27,552 bases of DNA from a virus, in IMG/VR virus record IMGVR_UViG_3300042891_000672, positions 1 to 27,552 of that record; one strand, given 5' to 3'. Made by a program: the position numbers and the translations under genes. A model generated the notes under the pieces. That model was not told where the DNA came from, did no database searches, and worked only from the letters and a program-made list of their open reading frames with translations. Below are positions 21,170-27,552 of the stretch, one piece after another; the stretch's first letter is position 1; every line of letters starts with the position of its first letter.

Positions 21170-22488
21170 TAATCATAGGAGCAGGTGTAGCAGGTATTAA
21201 TGCCGCTACCAAATTAGTAGACAATGGATACCCAGGTGAATTAATCACTATTATTGACAAAGGAAACGACCCACACAATCGTTTACCTGAGGAAGTAATG
21301 ACAGGTATGTTAGGTGCTGGTGGATGGAGTGATGGTAAATTAACATACCATACAGCAATTGGTGGTCAATTATCAAAATATTGTGGTGAAGAAAAAGCAA
21401 TGGATTTAATGAAACAAGTAGTAGATAACTTTACTCGTTTCCATCCTAAACCAGAAGAAATATTCTGTTCTGATCCACAGGAAGAACCTGAGTTTATTAA
21501 ACCATATTTTGGATTACGTATGTTTCCTGTATGGCATATTGGATCTAATTTCCTTCACGAGATCGCTAAATCATGGTATCAATACTTGTTAGATAAAGGT
21601 GTTGAATTTCATTGGGGAACTGAAATAATTAAAATTGATTTTGACAATGATGGTGATCCTTTATTTACTGGAGGAACATGCTATGGTAAATGGATAGATG
21701 AAAATGGAGAACATTTCGATACTCATCATTATGATACTCTTATATTCGCTGTAGGCAAATCAGGTATTGATTTTGCTCAAAAATTGTCAGATGATTATAA
21801 ATTACCTACAGAACCAAAATCAGTACAAATTGGAGTTCGATTTGAAGCACCACAAAAATACTTCCAGAAATTAATTGATGTATCATATGATTTTAAGCTT
21901 TATCAAAAGTTTGACAATGTATCATTACGCTCATTCTGCACTAACAATAATGCAGCTTATGTAGCAGTAGAAGAAACATATGGTGATATTACATACAATG
22001 GTCATGCTAAGAAAGGTGAAGAATTTAGAAACGATATGACTAACTTTGGTATCTTAATGGAAATCAAAGGTATTGAAAATCCATTTGAATGGTCAAGAGA
22101 TGTTGTTAATAAACTACAAGTTGATGGTAAAGGATTATATTACTCACCTAACAACACACGCACTCCAGGTATAACATCAGAAGGTAATATTGTAAGTGCT
22201 TATCAAATAGATGATTTAGAAGACTTTGATAAAGTATTAGGTAAATACGCTAACTATATTATTAATTTTATTGAAAATATGGATGAAGTATTTGGATTTG
22301 GTGATGATTTTGGAATTTATATACCTGAAGTAAAATATCTTTCACCAGAACCTCTTGTTAACTATAAAAACTTAGCATTAACTGATTATCCAAATGTACA
22401 TTTTGTTGGTGATGCTTTAAGTGCTCGCGGAATTACAGTGTCAGGAGCGCAAGGAATATATGTTGCTGAATATTTATTGACAAAATAA
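21157..22488 (+). CDS. FAD-dependent oxidoreductase (COG2509-like)
   Basis: The N-terminus has the dinucleotide-binding motif IVIIGAGVAGINAATKL (GxGxxG) and an acidic residue at the end of the second strand (IIDKG). The segment MLGAGGWSDGKLTY and the end VHFVGDALSARGITVSGAQG (the FAD-binding GD motif) fit the FAD-dependent dehydrogenases of COG2509, as I recall them. TLIFAVGKSGIDFAQKL is the usual second nucleotide-site strand. The partner substrate is not visible. Length (443 aa) is near that of the family without its N-terminal extension. Such an enzyme is unusual in a phage. It overlaps the upstream repair gene and precedes the DUF6884-like gene by 4 nt, so all three are probably cotranscribed. 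Confidence 0.8.
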   Translation: MDKIVIIGAGVAGINAATKLVDNGYPGELITIIDKGNDPHNRLPEEVMTGMLGAGGWSDGKLTYHTAIGGQLSKYCGEEKAMDLMKQVVDNFTRFHPKPEEIFCSDPQEEPEFIKPYFGLRMFPVWHIGSNFLHEIAKSWYQYLLDKGVEFHWGTEIIKIDFDNDGDPLFTGGTCYGKWIDENGEHFDTHHYDTLIFAVGKSGIDFAQKLSDDYKLPTEPKSVQIGVRFEAPQKYFQKLIDVSYDFKLYQKFDNVSLRSFCTNNNAAYVAVEETYGDITYNGHAKKGEEFRNDMTNFGILMEIKGIENPFEWSRDVVNKLQVDGKGLYYSPNNTRTPGITSEGNIVSAYQIDDLEDFDKVLGKYANYIINFIENMDEVFGFGDDFGIYIPEVKYLSPEPLVNYKNLALTDYPNVHFVGDALSARGITVSGAQGIYVAEYLLTK

Positions 22489-22492
22489 GGTA

Positions 22493-22984
22493 ATGGCTAA
22501 AATTGTACTATTAAGTTGTACTAAATCTAAATTAGATCATGAGGCACCAGCCCAAGAACTATATTCAGCTTCACCTATGTTTCAAAAAACATTAGAGTAT
22601 GGTAAGTCTCTTAAACCCGACAAAATGTATATTTTATCAGCTAAACATTATCTAGTACCACTTGATAAAAAATTAGCTCCATATGATAAAACATTAAAGG
22701 AAATGCCTAAAGATGAGAAAGAAACATGGGCTGAAGAAACATTTAAACAAATGAAATCAAAGGGTATCAACCCAGATAAAGATAATTTTATATTTTTAAC
22801 AGGTAAAGAATATATGAAACCACTTACCAAATATATTCCTGAAGGAAATATTGAAATGCCATTAGAAGGAAAAAGATTTGGTGAACGTTTAAAATGGTTA
22901 AACAACCAAATTACTAAATTACAAGAAATAGTTAATAAAATAAAAACAATAATCTATGAAAATCTCAAAAGAGCAGTTAAATGA
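22493..22984 (+). CDS. DUF6884-like phage protein (163 aa)
   Basis: The product begins AKIVLLSCTKSKLDHEAPAQ and continues ELYSASPMFQKTL, KMYILSAKHYLVPLDKKLAP, YDKTLKEMP. The SCTKxKL and ILSAKHxL...PYDxTL motifs are typical of the family I recall as DUF6884, found in phages and mobile DNA, with a Rossmann-like fold; its activity is unclear to me, possibly nucleotide related. The C-terminal helix (LNNQITKLQEIVNKIKTI) is a likely oligomerisation or linker segment. It lies 4 nt after the FAD gene and overlaps the next gene by 29 nt. Confidence 0.7.
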   Translation: MAKIVLLSCTKSKLDHEAPAQELYSASPMFQKTLEYGKSLKPDKMYILSAKHYLVPLDKKLAPYDKTLKEMPKDEKETWAEETFKQMKSKGINPDKDNFIFLTGKEYMKPLTKYIPEGNIEMPLEGKRFGERLKWLNNQITKLQEIVNKIKTIIYENLKRAVK

Positions 22985-23195
22985 GTATATTAAGCTCTAT
23001 CTAAATGATGTTGAAGATTACGGTGAAGATGATGAGTTAATTATAGCTGAAACAACATTATCTAAATTACAAAATAACTTAATTACTGAATCTGAGTTTG
23101 ATGTACAGCAAGTGATAATGGAAGCTATTAATAAATCACAAACTAAGTCGAGAATAATTTTAAATGATTTTCTTACATATATAGAGAATATATAA
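22956..23195 (+). CDS. Small acidic helical protein (79 aa)
   Basis: The gene starts inside the end of the previous one in another frame. The product is MKISKEQLNEYIKLYLNDVE followed by DYGEDDELIIAETTLSKLQN, with ITESEFDVQQVIMEAI later. It is helical and acidic, with no known domain. The opening is somewhat similar to the shared leaders (MKxSxxxLxE) but lacks a convincing cut site. It could be a small regulator. The overlap of 29 nt lowers certainty, though the stop lies 51 nt before the next gene and codon use looks normal. Confidence 0.5.
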   Translation: MKISKEQLNEYIKLYLNDVEDYGEDDELIIAETTLSKLQNNLITESEFDVQQVIMEAINKSQTKSRIILNDFLTYIENI

Positions 23196-23228
23196 AGTTT
23201 GGCCTCATTATTAGTTTTTGTTAATTTT

Positions 23229-23240
23229 ATATTATAATAT
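23229..23240 (+). promoter_or_regulatory. Palindromic ATATTATAATAT element
   Basis: Identical 12-mer to that at 20677-20688, here 6 nt before the ATG at 23247. Contains TATAAT at 23233-23238. Confidence 0.4.
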
Positions 23241-23246
23241 ATTTTT

Positions 23247-23489
23247 ATGACAAAAACTGAATTTCCTCAATCAAAGATGTACACCAAACCTGATGGTACT
23301 GTAATGTATTTATGGGACAAGAAGTTACATAACTGGGATGGCCCAGCATTAATACCTGAAGGTGATATTAAAAAACGTGAATATTATTTATATGGTATCC
23401 AATATTCTGAAAAAGAATGGAAAGCACGTAAAAAACAATTAGTAGGATTACCATTTTACAAAATGCCAGGAACAAAAGCAAGAACATAA
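23247..23489 (+). CDS. Small DGPA-type phage protein (80 aa)
   Basis: The product reads KPDGTVMYLWDKKLHNWDGP and EGDIKKREYYLYGIQYSEKE. It belongs by pattern to the phage/bacterial proteins with WxxxGxxHRxDGPAxI-type repeats (here KLHNWDGPALI and YYLYGIQYSEKEW), one copy plus its continuation. These are small beta folds of unknown function. The gene begins after a palindromic element and runs into the NadR-like kinase gene with a 1-nt gap, so the two are likely one unit. Confidence 0.6.
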   Translation: MTKTEFPQSKMYTKPDGTVMYLWDKKLHNWDGPALIPEGDIKKREYYLYGIQYSEKEWKARKKQLVGLPFYKMPGTKART

Positions 23490-23490
23490 T

Positions 23491-24015
23491 ATGAAAATAG
23501 GTTTATGTGGAACAATGAGTGTAGGCAAGACTACACTTGTTAATGCTCTTAAAGAATTAGAGCAATTTAAAGATTATAAAACTGCTACTGAACGTAGTAA
23601 ATATTTAAGTGAGTTAGGTATACCATTAAATACTGACTCTACATTACCAGGACAGTTTATATTCATGGCTGAACGAGCTAGTGAATTATTGCAGGAAAAT
23701 ATTATTACTGATAGAACAGTATATGATGTATGTGCATTTACATTTAGTGCTAAATCAATTGAATTTTCTCAAAAAGAAACATTTGTTAAGGCAGCTATAC
23801 CATTAATTAAAATGTATGACATTATATTTTATGTGTCACATGAAGGTGTTGAAATTGAAGATAATGGTGTTAGAACAACTGATCCTGACTATCGTATGAA
23901 AATAGATATGGTTATACAAGCTATGTTAAATGAATACCCTCCTAATAGATTAGTAAAAATATCAGGAACTACTGAGGAACGTATAGCAAAAATCATTGAA
24001 ACACTAAACTCATAA
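23491..24015 (+). CDS. NadR-like P-loop kinase (AAA_28 type), 174 aa
   Basis: The N-terminus KIGLCGTMSVGKTTLVNAL is a Walker A motif (GTMSVGKT). It is followed by TATERSKYLSELGIPL, GQFIFMAERASELL, IITDRTVYDVCAFTF and MYDIIFYVSHEGVEIEDNGV. This order matches the AAA_28/NadR C-terminal kinase group, where NadR phosphorylates nicotinamide riboside; other members are uncharacterised nucleoside or deoxynucleoside kinases. Asp in TDRTVYD is the likely catalytic or metal-binding residue. Substrate is not decidable. It carries no leader, so it probably works in the infected cell as part of nucleotide or NAD supply. It ends exactly where a TATTTATA element begins. Confidence 0.75.
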   Translation: MKIGLCGTMSVGKTTLVNALKELEQFKDYKTATERSKYLSELGIPLNTDSTLPGQFIFMAERASELLQENIITDRTVYDVCAFTFSAKSIEFSQKETFVKAAIPLIKMYDIIFYVSHEGVEIEDNGVRTTDPDYRMKIDMVIQAMLNEYPPNRLVKISGTTEERIAKIIETLNS

Positions 24016-24023
24016 TATTTATA
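24016..24023 (+). promoter_or_regulatory. TATTTATA element (candidate late promoter)
   Basis: TATTTATA directly after the kinase stop and 14 nt before the ATG at 24038, the start of a tagged gene leading to the terminase. Confidence 0.4.
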
Positions 24024-24037
24024 CATAAACAACATTG

Positions 24038-24823
24038 ATGAAAGATTATTACAATGAGTTAAAAAACTATTTAACCAAAATAGGATTTGATGGACCTCTA
24101 GATAAACTAGAAAAAATTAAAAATAATCCAATCGAAGTAATTAAAATGTATAACATGTATATGAAACAAAATAAACTAAGAGAAATTATTCGTGAAGAAT
24201 TAGACGCGGTATTAGATGAAATGGCCCGTGCTAAAGTAATTTACACTGTTAAAGATAAACCATCACTTGAAAAAGTAGTTGATGCTGCTAAAGGTAACAC
24301 TAAAATGGCGTTACAATATCTTTTAGATAAAGGTGAAATGGCTATAGCTGATTTAGCTAAAGAATTAAAGAAAGATCCAGCTGCATTTAACAACCCAGGC
24401 TTCAGAAAATTAATGGCTGATTTGTCTGATAGAAATGTAGTGGCTACATCCGCCGGAGCATCAAGTACTCCCGCCCCTAAAGTAACTCCAACTCCTAAAA
24501 TGGCTAAAGTTACAGCTCCATCAGGTGACGAAGAAGATTTTGAAAAAGAAGCACCATCAGAAAAAGATGTTGCAGCTGGTGAAAAAGAATTTGGTGATAT
24601 TGGAGCTGAAAAATTAGCAGGTGAAGAAAAAGTTAAATTTGAAAAATTAAACACTGCTATTAAAAATAAAGTAGCTAAACTTGAAAAAATGTCTGCTAAG
24701 GACAGAGCTAAATCACCAGACTTAGCTGTAGTAAAACAAATTATTAACAAACCTGAGGTTAAAAAATTATTTAAAGCCAAAGGTATTGATGTAATGGACT
24801 TAGTAAGTTCAGTTATTTCTTAA
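24038..24823 (+). CDS. Putative internal virion protein with internal leader-like segment (261 aa)
   Basis: I use ATG 24038 (a TTG precedes it in frame). The first 41 residues (DYYNELKNYLTKIGFDGPLD, then KLEKIKNNPIEVIKMYNMY) form one helical piece. It is followed by MKQNKLREIIREELDAVLDE, a clear leader of the 17141 type with Met 42 at ATG 24161 and a cut predicted after Glu 61. So either the true start is 24161 or the leader is preceded by a pro-segment. After it come a winged-helix-like region (MAIADLAKELKKDPAAFNNP), a Pro/Thr/Ala linker (ASSTPAPKVTPTPKM), an acidic stretch and a helical C-terminus. It is two genes before the terminase, but I see no specific small-terminase motif. Confidence 0.6.
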   Translation: MKDYYNELKNYLTKIGFDGPLDKLEKIKNNPIEVIKMYNMYMKQNKLREIIREELDAVLDEMARAKVIYTVKDKPSLEKVVDAAKGNTKMALQYLLDKGEMAIADLAKELKKDPAAFNNPGFRKLMADLSDRNVVATSAGASSTPAPKVTPTPKMAKVTAPSGDEEDFEKEAPSEKDVAAGEKEFGDIGAEKLAGEEKVKFEKLNTAIKNKVAKLEKMSAKDRAKSPDLAVVKQIINKPEVKKLFKAKGIDVMDLVSSVIS

Positions 24824-24825
24824 TT

Positions 24826-25383
24826 TTGAAATTAAAAATAGAATATATTATCATAGCCCTACTTGTCGTTGCTTTATTTTTGCAACGACAATGTTCTTCT
24901 CCTGATGTAGTTGAAAAAGTAACAACTGAAATCAAATATGATACTATCAATAAACAAACCTCAGTATATGTTCCTAAATGGAATACTCGCACTGAGGTAA
25001 ACATAGATACTTTCCTTTCTCCTGTAGATAGCTTGGCTATATTAAAAGAATTTTATACCTTATATAACTACATAGATACAGTAGGAACAGATAGTGTTAA
25101 GATTGTTATTAATGATAGTGTAACAACAAATAAAATTATAGCTAGACAAGTAGATTATAAAGTGATATATCCAACAGTAACTATAACCAAAGAAAAATTT
25201 GTGAAAGAAACACAATATTATTATGGTCTTAGTTTAGGAGGTAGTAAAGAAGGTTTTGATTATGTAGGTCCAGAACTTTTGTTAAAAACAAAAAGTGACA
25301 AAGTGTATGGCCTTGGTGTTGGCATCAATAACGACCTATCTCCAGTTATAAACTTTAGAACATACTGGAAAATAGGTAAGTAA
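24826..25383 (+). CDS. Membrane-anchored protein, possible spanin-like or DUF6549-like (185 aa, TTG start)
   Basis: The only in-frame start near the beginning is TTG 24826, 2 nt after the previous stop. The N-terminus KLKIEYIIIALLVVALFLQR is a single transmembrane segment, then QCSSPDVVEKV. The outer part is acidic and helical in the middle (DSLAILKEFYTLYNYIDTVG), and its last 50 residues are beta-rich (YYYGLSLGGSKEGFDYVGPE, VYGLGVGINNDLSPVINFRT). Anchored proteins of this shape are common near terminase and lysis genes of Bacteroidetes phages. I recall a similar family as DUF6549, but cannot confirm. An i-spanin-like lysis role is possible. A perfect 10-bp hairpin lies in the DNA coding for the transmembrane segment. 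Confidence 0.6.
   Translation: MKLKIEYIIIALLVVALFLQRQCSSPDVVEKVTTEIKYDTINKQTSVYVPKWNTRTEVNIDTFLSPVDSLAILKEFYTLYNYIDTVGTDSVKIVINDSVTTNKIIARQVDYKVIYPTVTITKEKFVKETQYYYGLSLGGSKEGFDYVGPELLLKTKSDKVYGLGVGINNDLSPVINFRTYWKIGK
24863..24891. repeat. Perfect 10-bp hairpin inside a coding region
   Basis: TTGTCGTTGC (24863-24872) and GCAACGACAA (24882-24891) with a T-rich 9-nt loop. It lies early in the membrane-protein gene, 40 nt after the previous stop, and could attenuate transcription or be an mRNA structure. Confidence 0.6.
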
Positions 25384-26975
25384 TGAGTCAAGACTTAAAA
25401 GAAATAATAAAACAAGAATATATAAAGTGTGCCCAAGACCCAGCACATTTTATGCGTAAATATTGTTATATTCAACATCCACAACGTGGTCGAATAATTT
25501 TTAATTTATATCCATTTCAAGGTAAAGTATTAAATTTATGGCGTGATAATCCATATTCTATAGTACTTAAATCACGTCAATTAGGTATTTCAACATTAAC
25601 TGCTGGTTATTCTTTATGGTTAATGTTATTCCATAAAGATAAAAATATACTATGTTTAGCTACAACACAAGAAACAGCTAAAAATATGGTTACTAAGGTA
25701 AGATTTATGTTTGACAACTTGCCTTCTTGGTTAAAAATACCTTCAGTTGAAAATAATAGGTTAAGTTTAAAATTATCAAATGGCTCAACAATAAAAGCAA
25801 AATCATCAAATAGTGATGCCGCACGTTCAGAAGCAGTATCATTACTAATAATTGATGAGGCAGCATTTATTGATAATATAGATGAGACTTGGGCTTCTGC
25901 ACAACAAACCTTAGCTACTGGTGGTGGCGCAATTGTATTATCTACACCTTATGGTACTGGTAATTGGTTTCATAAGATGTGGGTAGCAGCTGAATCATCA
26001 ACTGATGATGGGTCAGGTAAAAAATTCTTACCTGTTAAATTACCTTGGTACGTTCACCCAGAACGAAATGAATTATGGAGAAAACAACAAGATGAATTGT
26101 TAGGTGATCCTAGATTAGCAGCCCAAGAATGTGATTGTGACTTTACTACATCAGGTGATGTTGTTTTTTATCATGAATTTTTAGAATTTTATGAGAAAAC
26201 ATATGTAAAAGAACCTATTGAAAGAAGAGGAGCAGATAAAAATCTTTGGATATGGGAACCAGTAGATTATTCTCGTCAATATATGGTTGTAGCTGACGTA
26301 GCTAGAGGAGATGGAAAAGACTATTCAGCCTTCCATGTTATAGATATTGAATCAAACACTCAAGTAGCTGAATTCAAAGGACAGCTTTCAACAACTGAAT
26401 TCGGTCATTTATTAGTTGGTATAGCCTCAGAATATAATGAAGCATTATTAGTGATTGAAAATGCTAATATGGGATGGGCTACAATACAAACTGTAGTAGA
26501 AAGAGGATATAGAAACCTATATCATTCACCTAAAAGTGAGAAAGCAGAGGCTTCTACGTATTTTGATAAGTACGGAAACAATGACAATTTAACACCTGGT
26601 TTCACAAACTCATTAAAGACCAGACCTATGGTTATTAATAAGTTTAGAGAATATGTGAGTGAAAGAAGTGTTGTTTTTCAATCTAAACGATTAATAGAAG
26701 AGATGAAAGTATTTGTTTGGAAAAACGGAAGAGGTGAAGCACAAACAGGTTATAATGATGACTTGGTAATAAGTTTTGGTATTGGACTATATGTTAGAGA
26801 TACAGCGTTACGTTTTAGTGAAAATGGAACTCAACTCTCAAAATCAATTTTAAATAGTTTTACAAAAACATCATATAATTCCGCTGTATATTCAGCTAAT
26901 AACAACTATTCTCCCACTAAAAATTGGGATATGGATGTAAACGGTTCAAAAGAAAACATTAAATGGCTATTATAA
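25383..26975 (+). CDS. Large terminase subunit (T4 gp17-like)
   Basis: The ATPase part carries a Walker-A-like loop LKSRQLGIST (residues 62-71), a coupling segment ILCLATTQETAKNMV, Walker B LLIIDEAAF (154-162, Asp 158 and Glu 159) and the LSTPYGTGN motif after it. The nuclease part carries MVVADVARGDGKDYSAFHVI (Asp 305), VIENANMGWATI and, near the end, NDDLVISFGIG, the expected metal-binding acidic residues of an RNase-H-like fold. It cuts concatemeric DNA and pumps it into the prohead through the portal. Unlike T4 (SRQLGKTT), the usual lysine is replaced by Ile and Lys 63 precedes the loop, as in the lambda-type deviant P-loop. Length (530 aa) is normal. The start overlaps the previous stop by one base. 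The portal gene follows. Confidence 0.95.
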   Translation: MSQDLKEIIKQEYIKCAQDPAHFMRKYCYIQHPQRGRIIFNLYPFQGKVLNLWRDNPYSIVLKSRQLGISTLTAGYSLWLMLFHKDKNILCLATTQETAKNMVTKVRFMFDNLPSWLKIPSVENNRLSLKLSNGSTIKAKSSNSDAARSEAVSLLIIDEAAFIDNIDETWASAQQTLATGGGAIVLSTPYGTGNWFHKMWVAAESSTDDGSGKKFLPVKLPWYVHPERNELWRKQQDELLGDPRLAAQECDCDFTTSGDVVFYHEFLEFYEKTYVKEPIERRGADKNLWIWEPVDYSRQYMVVADVARGDGKDYSAFHVIDIESNTQVAEFKGQLSTTEFGHLLVGIASEYNEALLVIENANMGWATIQTVVERGYRNLYHSPKSEKAEASTYFDKYGNNDNLTPGFTNSLKTRPMVINKFREYVSERSVVFQSKRLIEEMKVFVWKNGRGEAQTGYNDDLVISFGIGLYVRDTALRFSENGTQLSKSILNSFTKTSYNSAVYSANNNYSPTKNWDMDVNGSKENIKWLL

Positions 26976-26977
26976 TA

Positions 26978-26985
26978 TATTTATA
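26978..26985 (+). promoter_or_regulatory. TATTTATA element 3 nt before the portal ATG
   Basis: TATTTATA-AAC-ATG, the same tight layout as at 5361. Confidence 0.35.
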
Positions 26986-26988
26986 AAC

Positions 26989-27552
26989 ATGGCAGATACT
27001 AGTATATTTACACGATTAAAACGATTATTTTCAACAGACGTTGTAATTAGAAACGTAGGTGGAAATGAATTAAAAGTAGTAGACGTTAACGCTATACAGC
27101 GTACTGGTGAAATTGAAACTAATTCATTATTAGATAGATTCAACAGAATTTACACTACATCACCAACCTCATTATATGGTTATCAACAAAACTTTAACTA
27201 TCAAACATTACGTACTCAATTATACTCAGAATATGATGTAATGGATGGTGACGCTATTATAGCTTCAGCTTTAGATATTATAGCAGATGAATGTACACTT
27301 AAAAATGAACAAGGTGAAGTACTTCATATCAAATCTAGTGATGATGATATACAAAAAATATTGTATAACTTATTCTATGATGTATTAAATATTGAATTTA
27401 ATTTATGGTCATGGACACGTCAAATGTGTAAATATGGTGACTTTTTCTTAAAACTAGAAATCGCTGAAAAGTATGGTGTTTATAATGTTATACCATATAC
27501 TGCTTATCATATTGAAAGACAAGAACTATATGACCGTGCTAATCCAGCATCA
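26989..27552 (+). CDS. Portal vertex protein (T4 gp20-like), 3'-partial
   Basis: The frame from ATG 26989 stays open for 188 codons to the window edge. The product starts MADTSIFTRLKRLFSTDVVI and continues TNSLLDRFNRIYTTSPTSLY, with YDVMDGDAIIASALDIIADE and WTRQMCKYGDFFLKLEIAEK. The pattern, two-stranded N-terminal part, DxxxAxALDIIADE helix and KYGDxFL motif, is that of T4-type portals. The protein forms the dodecameric channel through which the terminase moves DNA and nucleates prohead assembly. Its position right after the large terminase is the usual order in T4-like phages. The C-terminal end is missing because of the window end. Confidence 0.88.
   Translation, partial: MADTSIFTRLKRLFSTDVVIRNVGGNELKVVDVNAIQRTGEIETNSLLDRFNRIYTTSPTSLYGYQQNFNYQTLRTQLYSEYDVMDGDAIIASALDIIADECTLKNEQGEVLHIKSSDDDIQKILYNLFYDVLNIEFNLWSWTRQMCKYGDFFLKLEIAEKYGVYNVIPYTAYHIERQELYDRANPAS

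Noticed and set aside
24038-24823. Small terminase subunit
   Set aside because: Its place two genes before the large subunit suggested this, but the leader, the Pro-rich linker and the lack of a central coiled-coil oligomerisation pattern do not support it.
1-27552. CRISPR array, insertion sequence or integrase
   Set aside because: No regularly spaced direct repeats, no terminal inverted repeats with a transposase and no recombinase motif were found. The GIY-YIG-like protein is the only candidate mobile-type gene.

Overview
The window looks like about 27.5 kb of a strongly AT-rich (roughly 30 % G+C by eye) T4-like tailed phage. Every supported gene is on the + strand, and genes are packed with 1-20 nt gaps or ATGA/TAATG overlaps. 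A large terminase (25383-26975) followed by a T4 gp20-like portal (from 26989) marks the packaging/head module. A DnaG-type primase, a RecB/Cas4-type nuclease and a GIY-YIG-like nuclease add replication and recombination functions. I see no Shine-Dalgarno sequence before any start. Start contexts are A-rich (AACATG, ACCATG), as in Bacteroidetes. Together with a 56-aa Bacteroidetes-type histone H1-like protein (13126-13296), this suggests a marine Bacteroidetes (flavobacterial) host; that is inference, not proof.

Layout. 1-5349: four large Ser/Thr/Gly-rich virion proteins that share modules with each other; the first is cut by the window start. 5361-6877: two small tagged proteins around a GIY-YIG-like nuclease, ending in a strong terminator. 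6929-8613: primase and PD-(D/E)XK nuclease. 8681-12168: an operon of a Zeta-like P-loop kinase, a three-domain nucleotidyltransferase / HExxH / HAD protein, an unknown protein and a zinc-ribbon protein. 12222-12443: a small two-helix membrane protein. 12473-19649: a run of small to mid-size proteins, including the H1-like protein, a probable nuclease, basic DNA-binding-like proteins and a Mn-type superoxide dismutase. 19666-23489: conserved phage genes, a pyrimidine-dimer-glycosylase-like protein, an FAD oxidoreductase and a DUF6884-like protein. 23491-25383: NadR-like P-loop kinase, a tagged protein and a membrane-anchored protein. 25383-27552: terminase and portal (cut by the window end).

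Main observation. About fourteen otherwise unrelated proteins between 5361 and 24823 carry, at or near the N-terminus, a short amphipathic leader ending in a hydrophobic-x-Glu site (for example MIKLTDILKE, MDLRKLVKEVLNE, RMQKLAGLITE). This is the layout of the T4 capsid-targeting sequence, which sends internal proteins into the prohead and is then cut by the prohead protease after (L/I)xE. If so, the phage packs and probably injects a large protein cargo. The cargo would include a superoxide dismutase, a P-loop kinase, a nucleotidyltransferase/metallopeptidase-like/phosphatase fusion, a probable nuclease, the H1-like protein and basic proteins. This is my leading candidate for an undescribed system.

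Regulation. The word TATTTATA lies 3-42 nt upstream of many virion and tagged genes (candidate late element). A palindromic ATATTATAATAT-type element lies just upstream of the untagged genes at 6929, 20687 and 23247 (candidate second promoter class or operator). Two clear hairpin terminators (6889, 8638) and one weaker one (20617) divide the units. No tRNA, CRISPR array or insertion sequence was seen.
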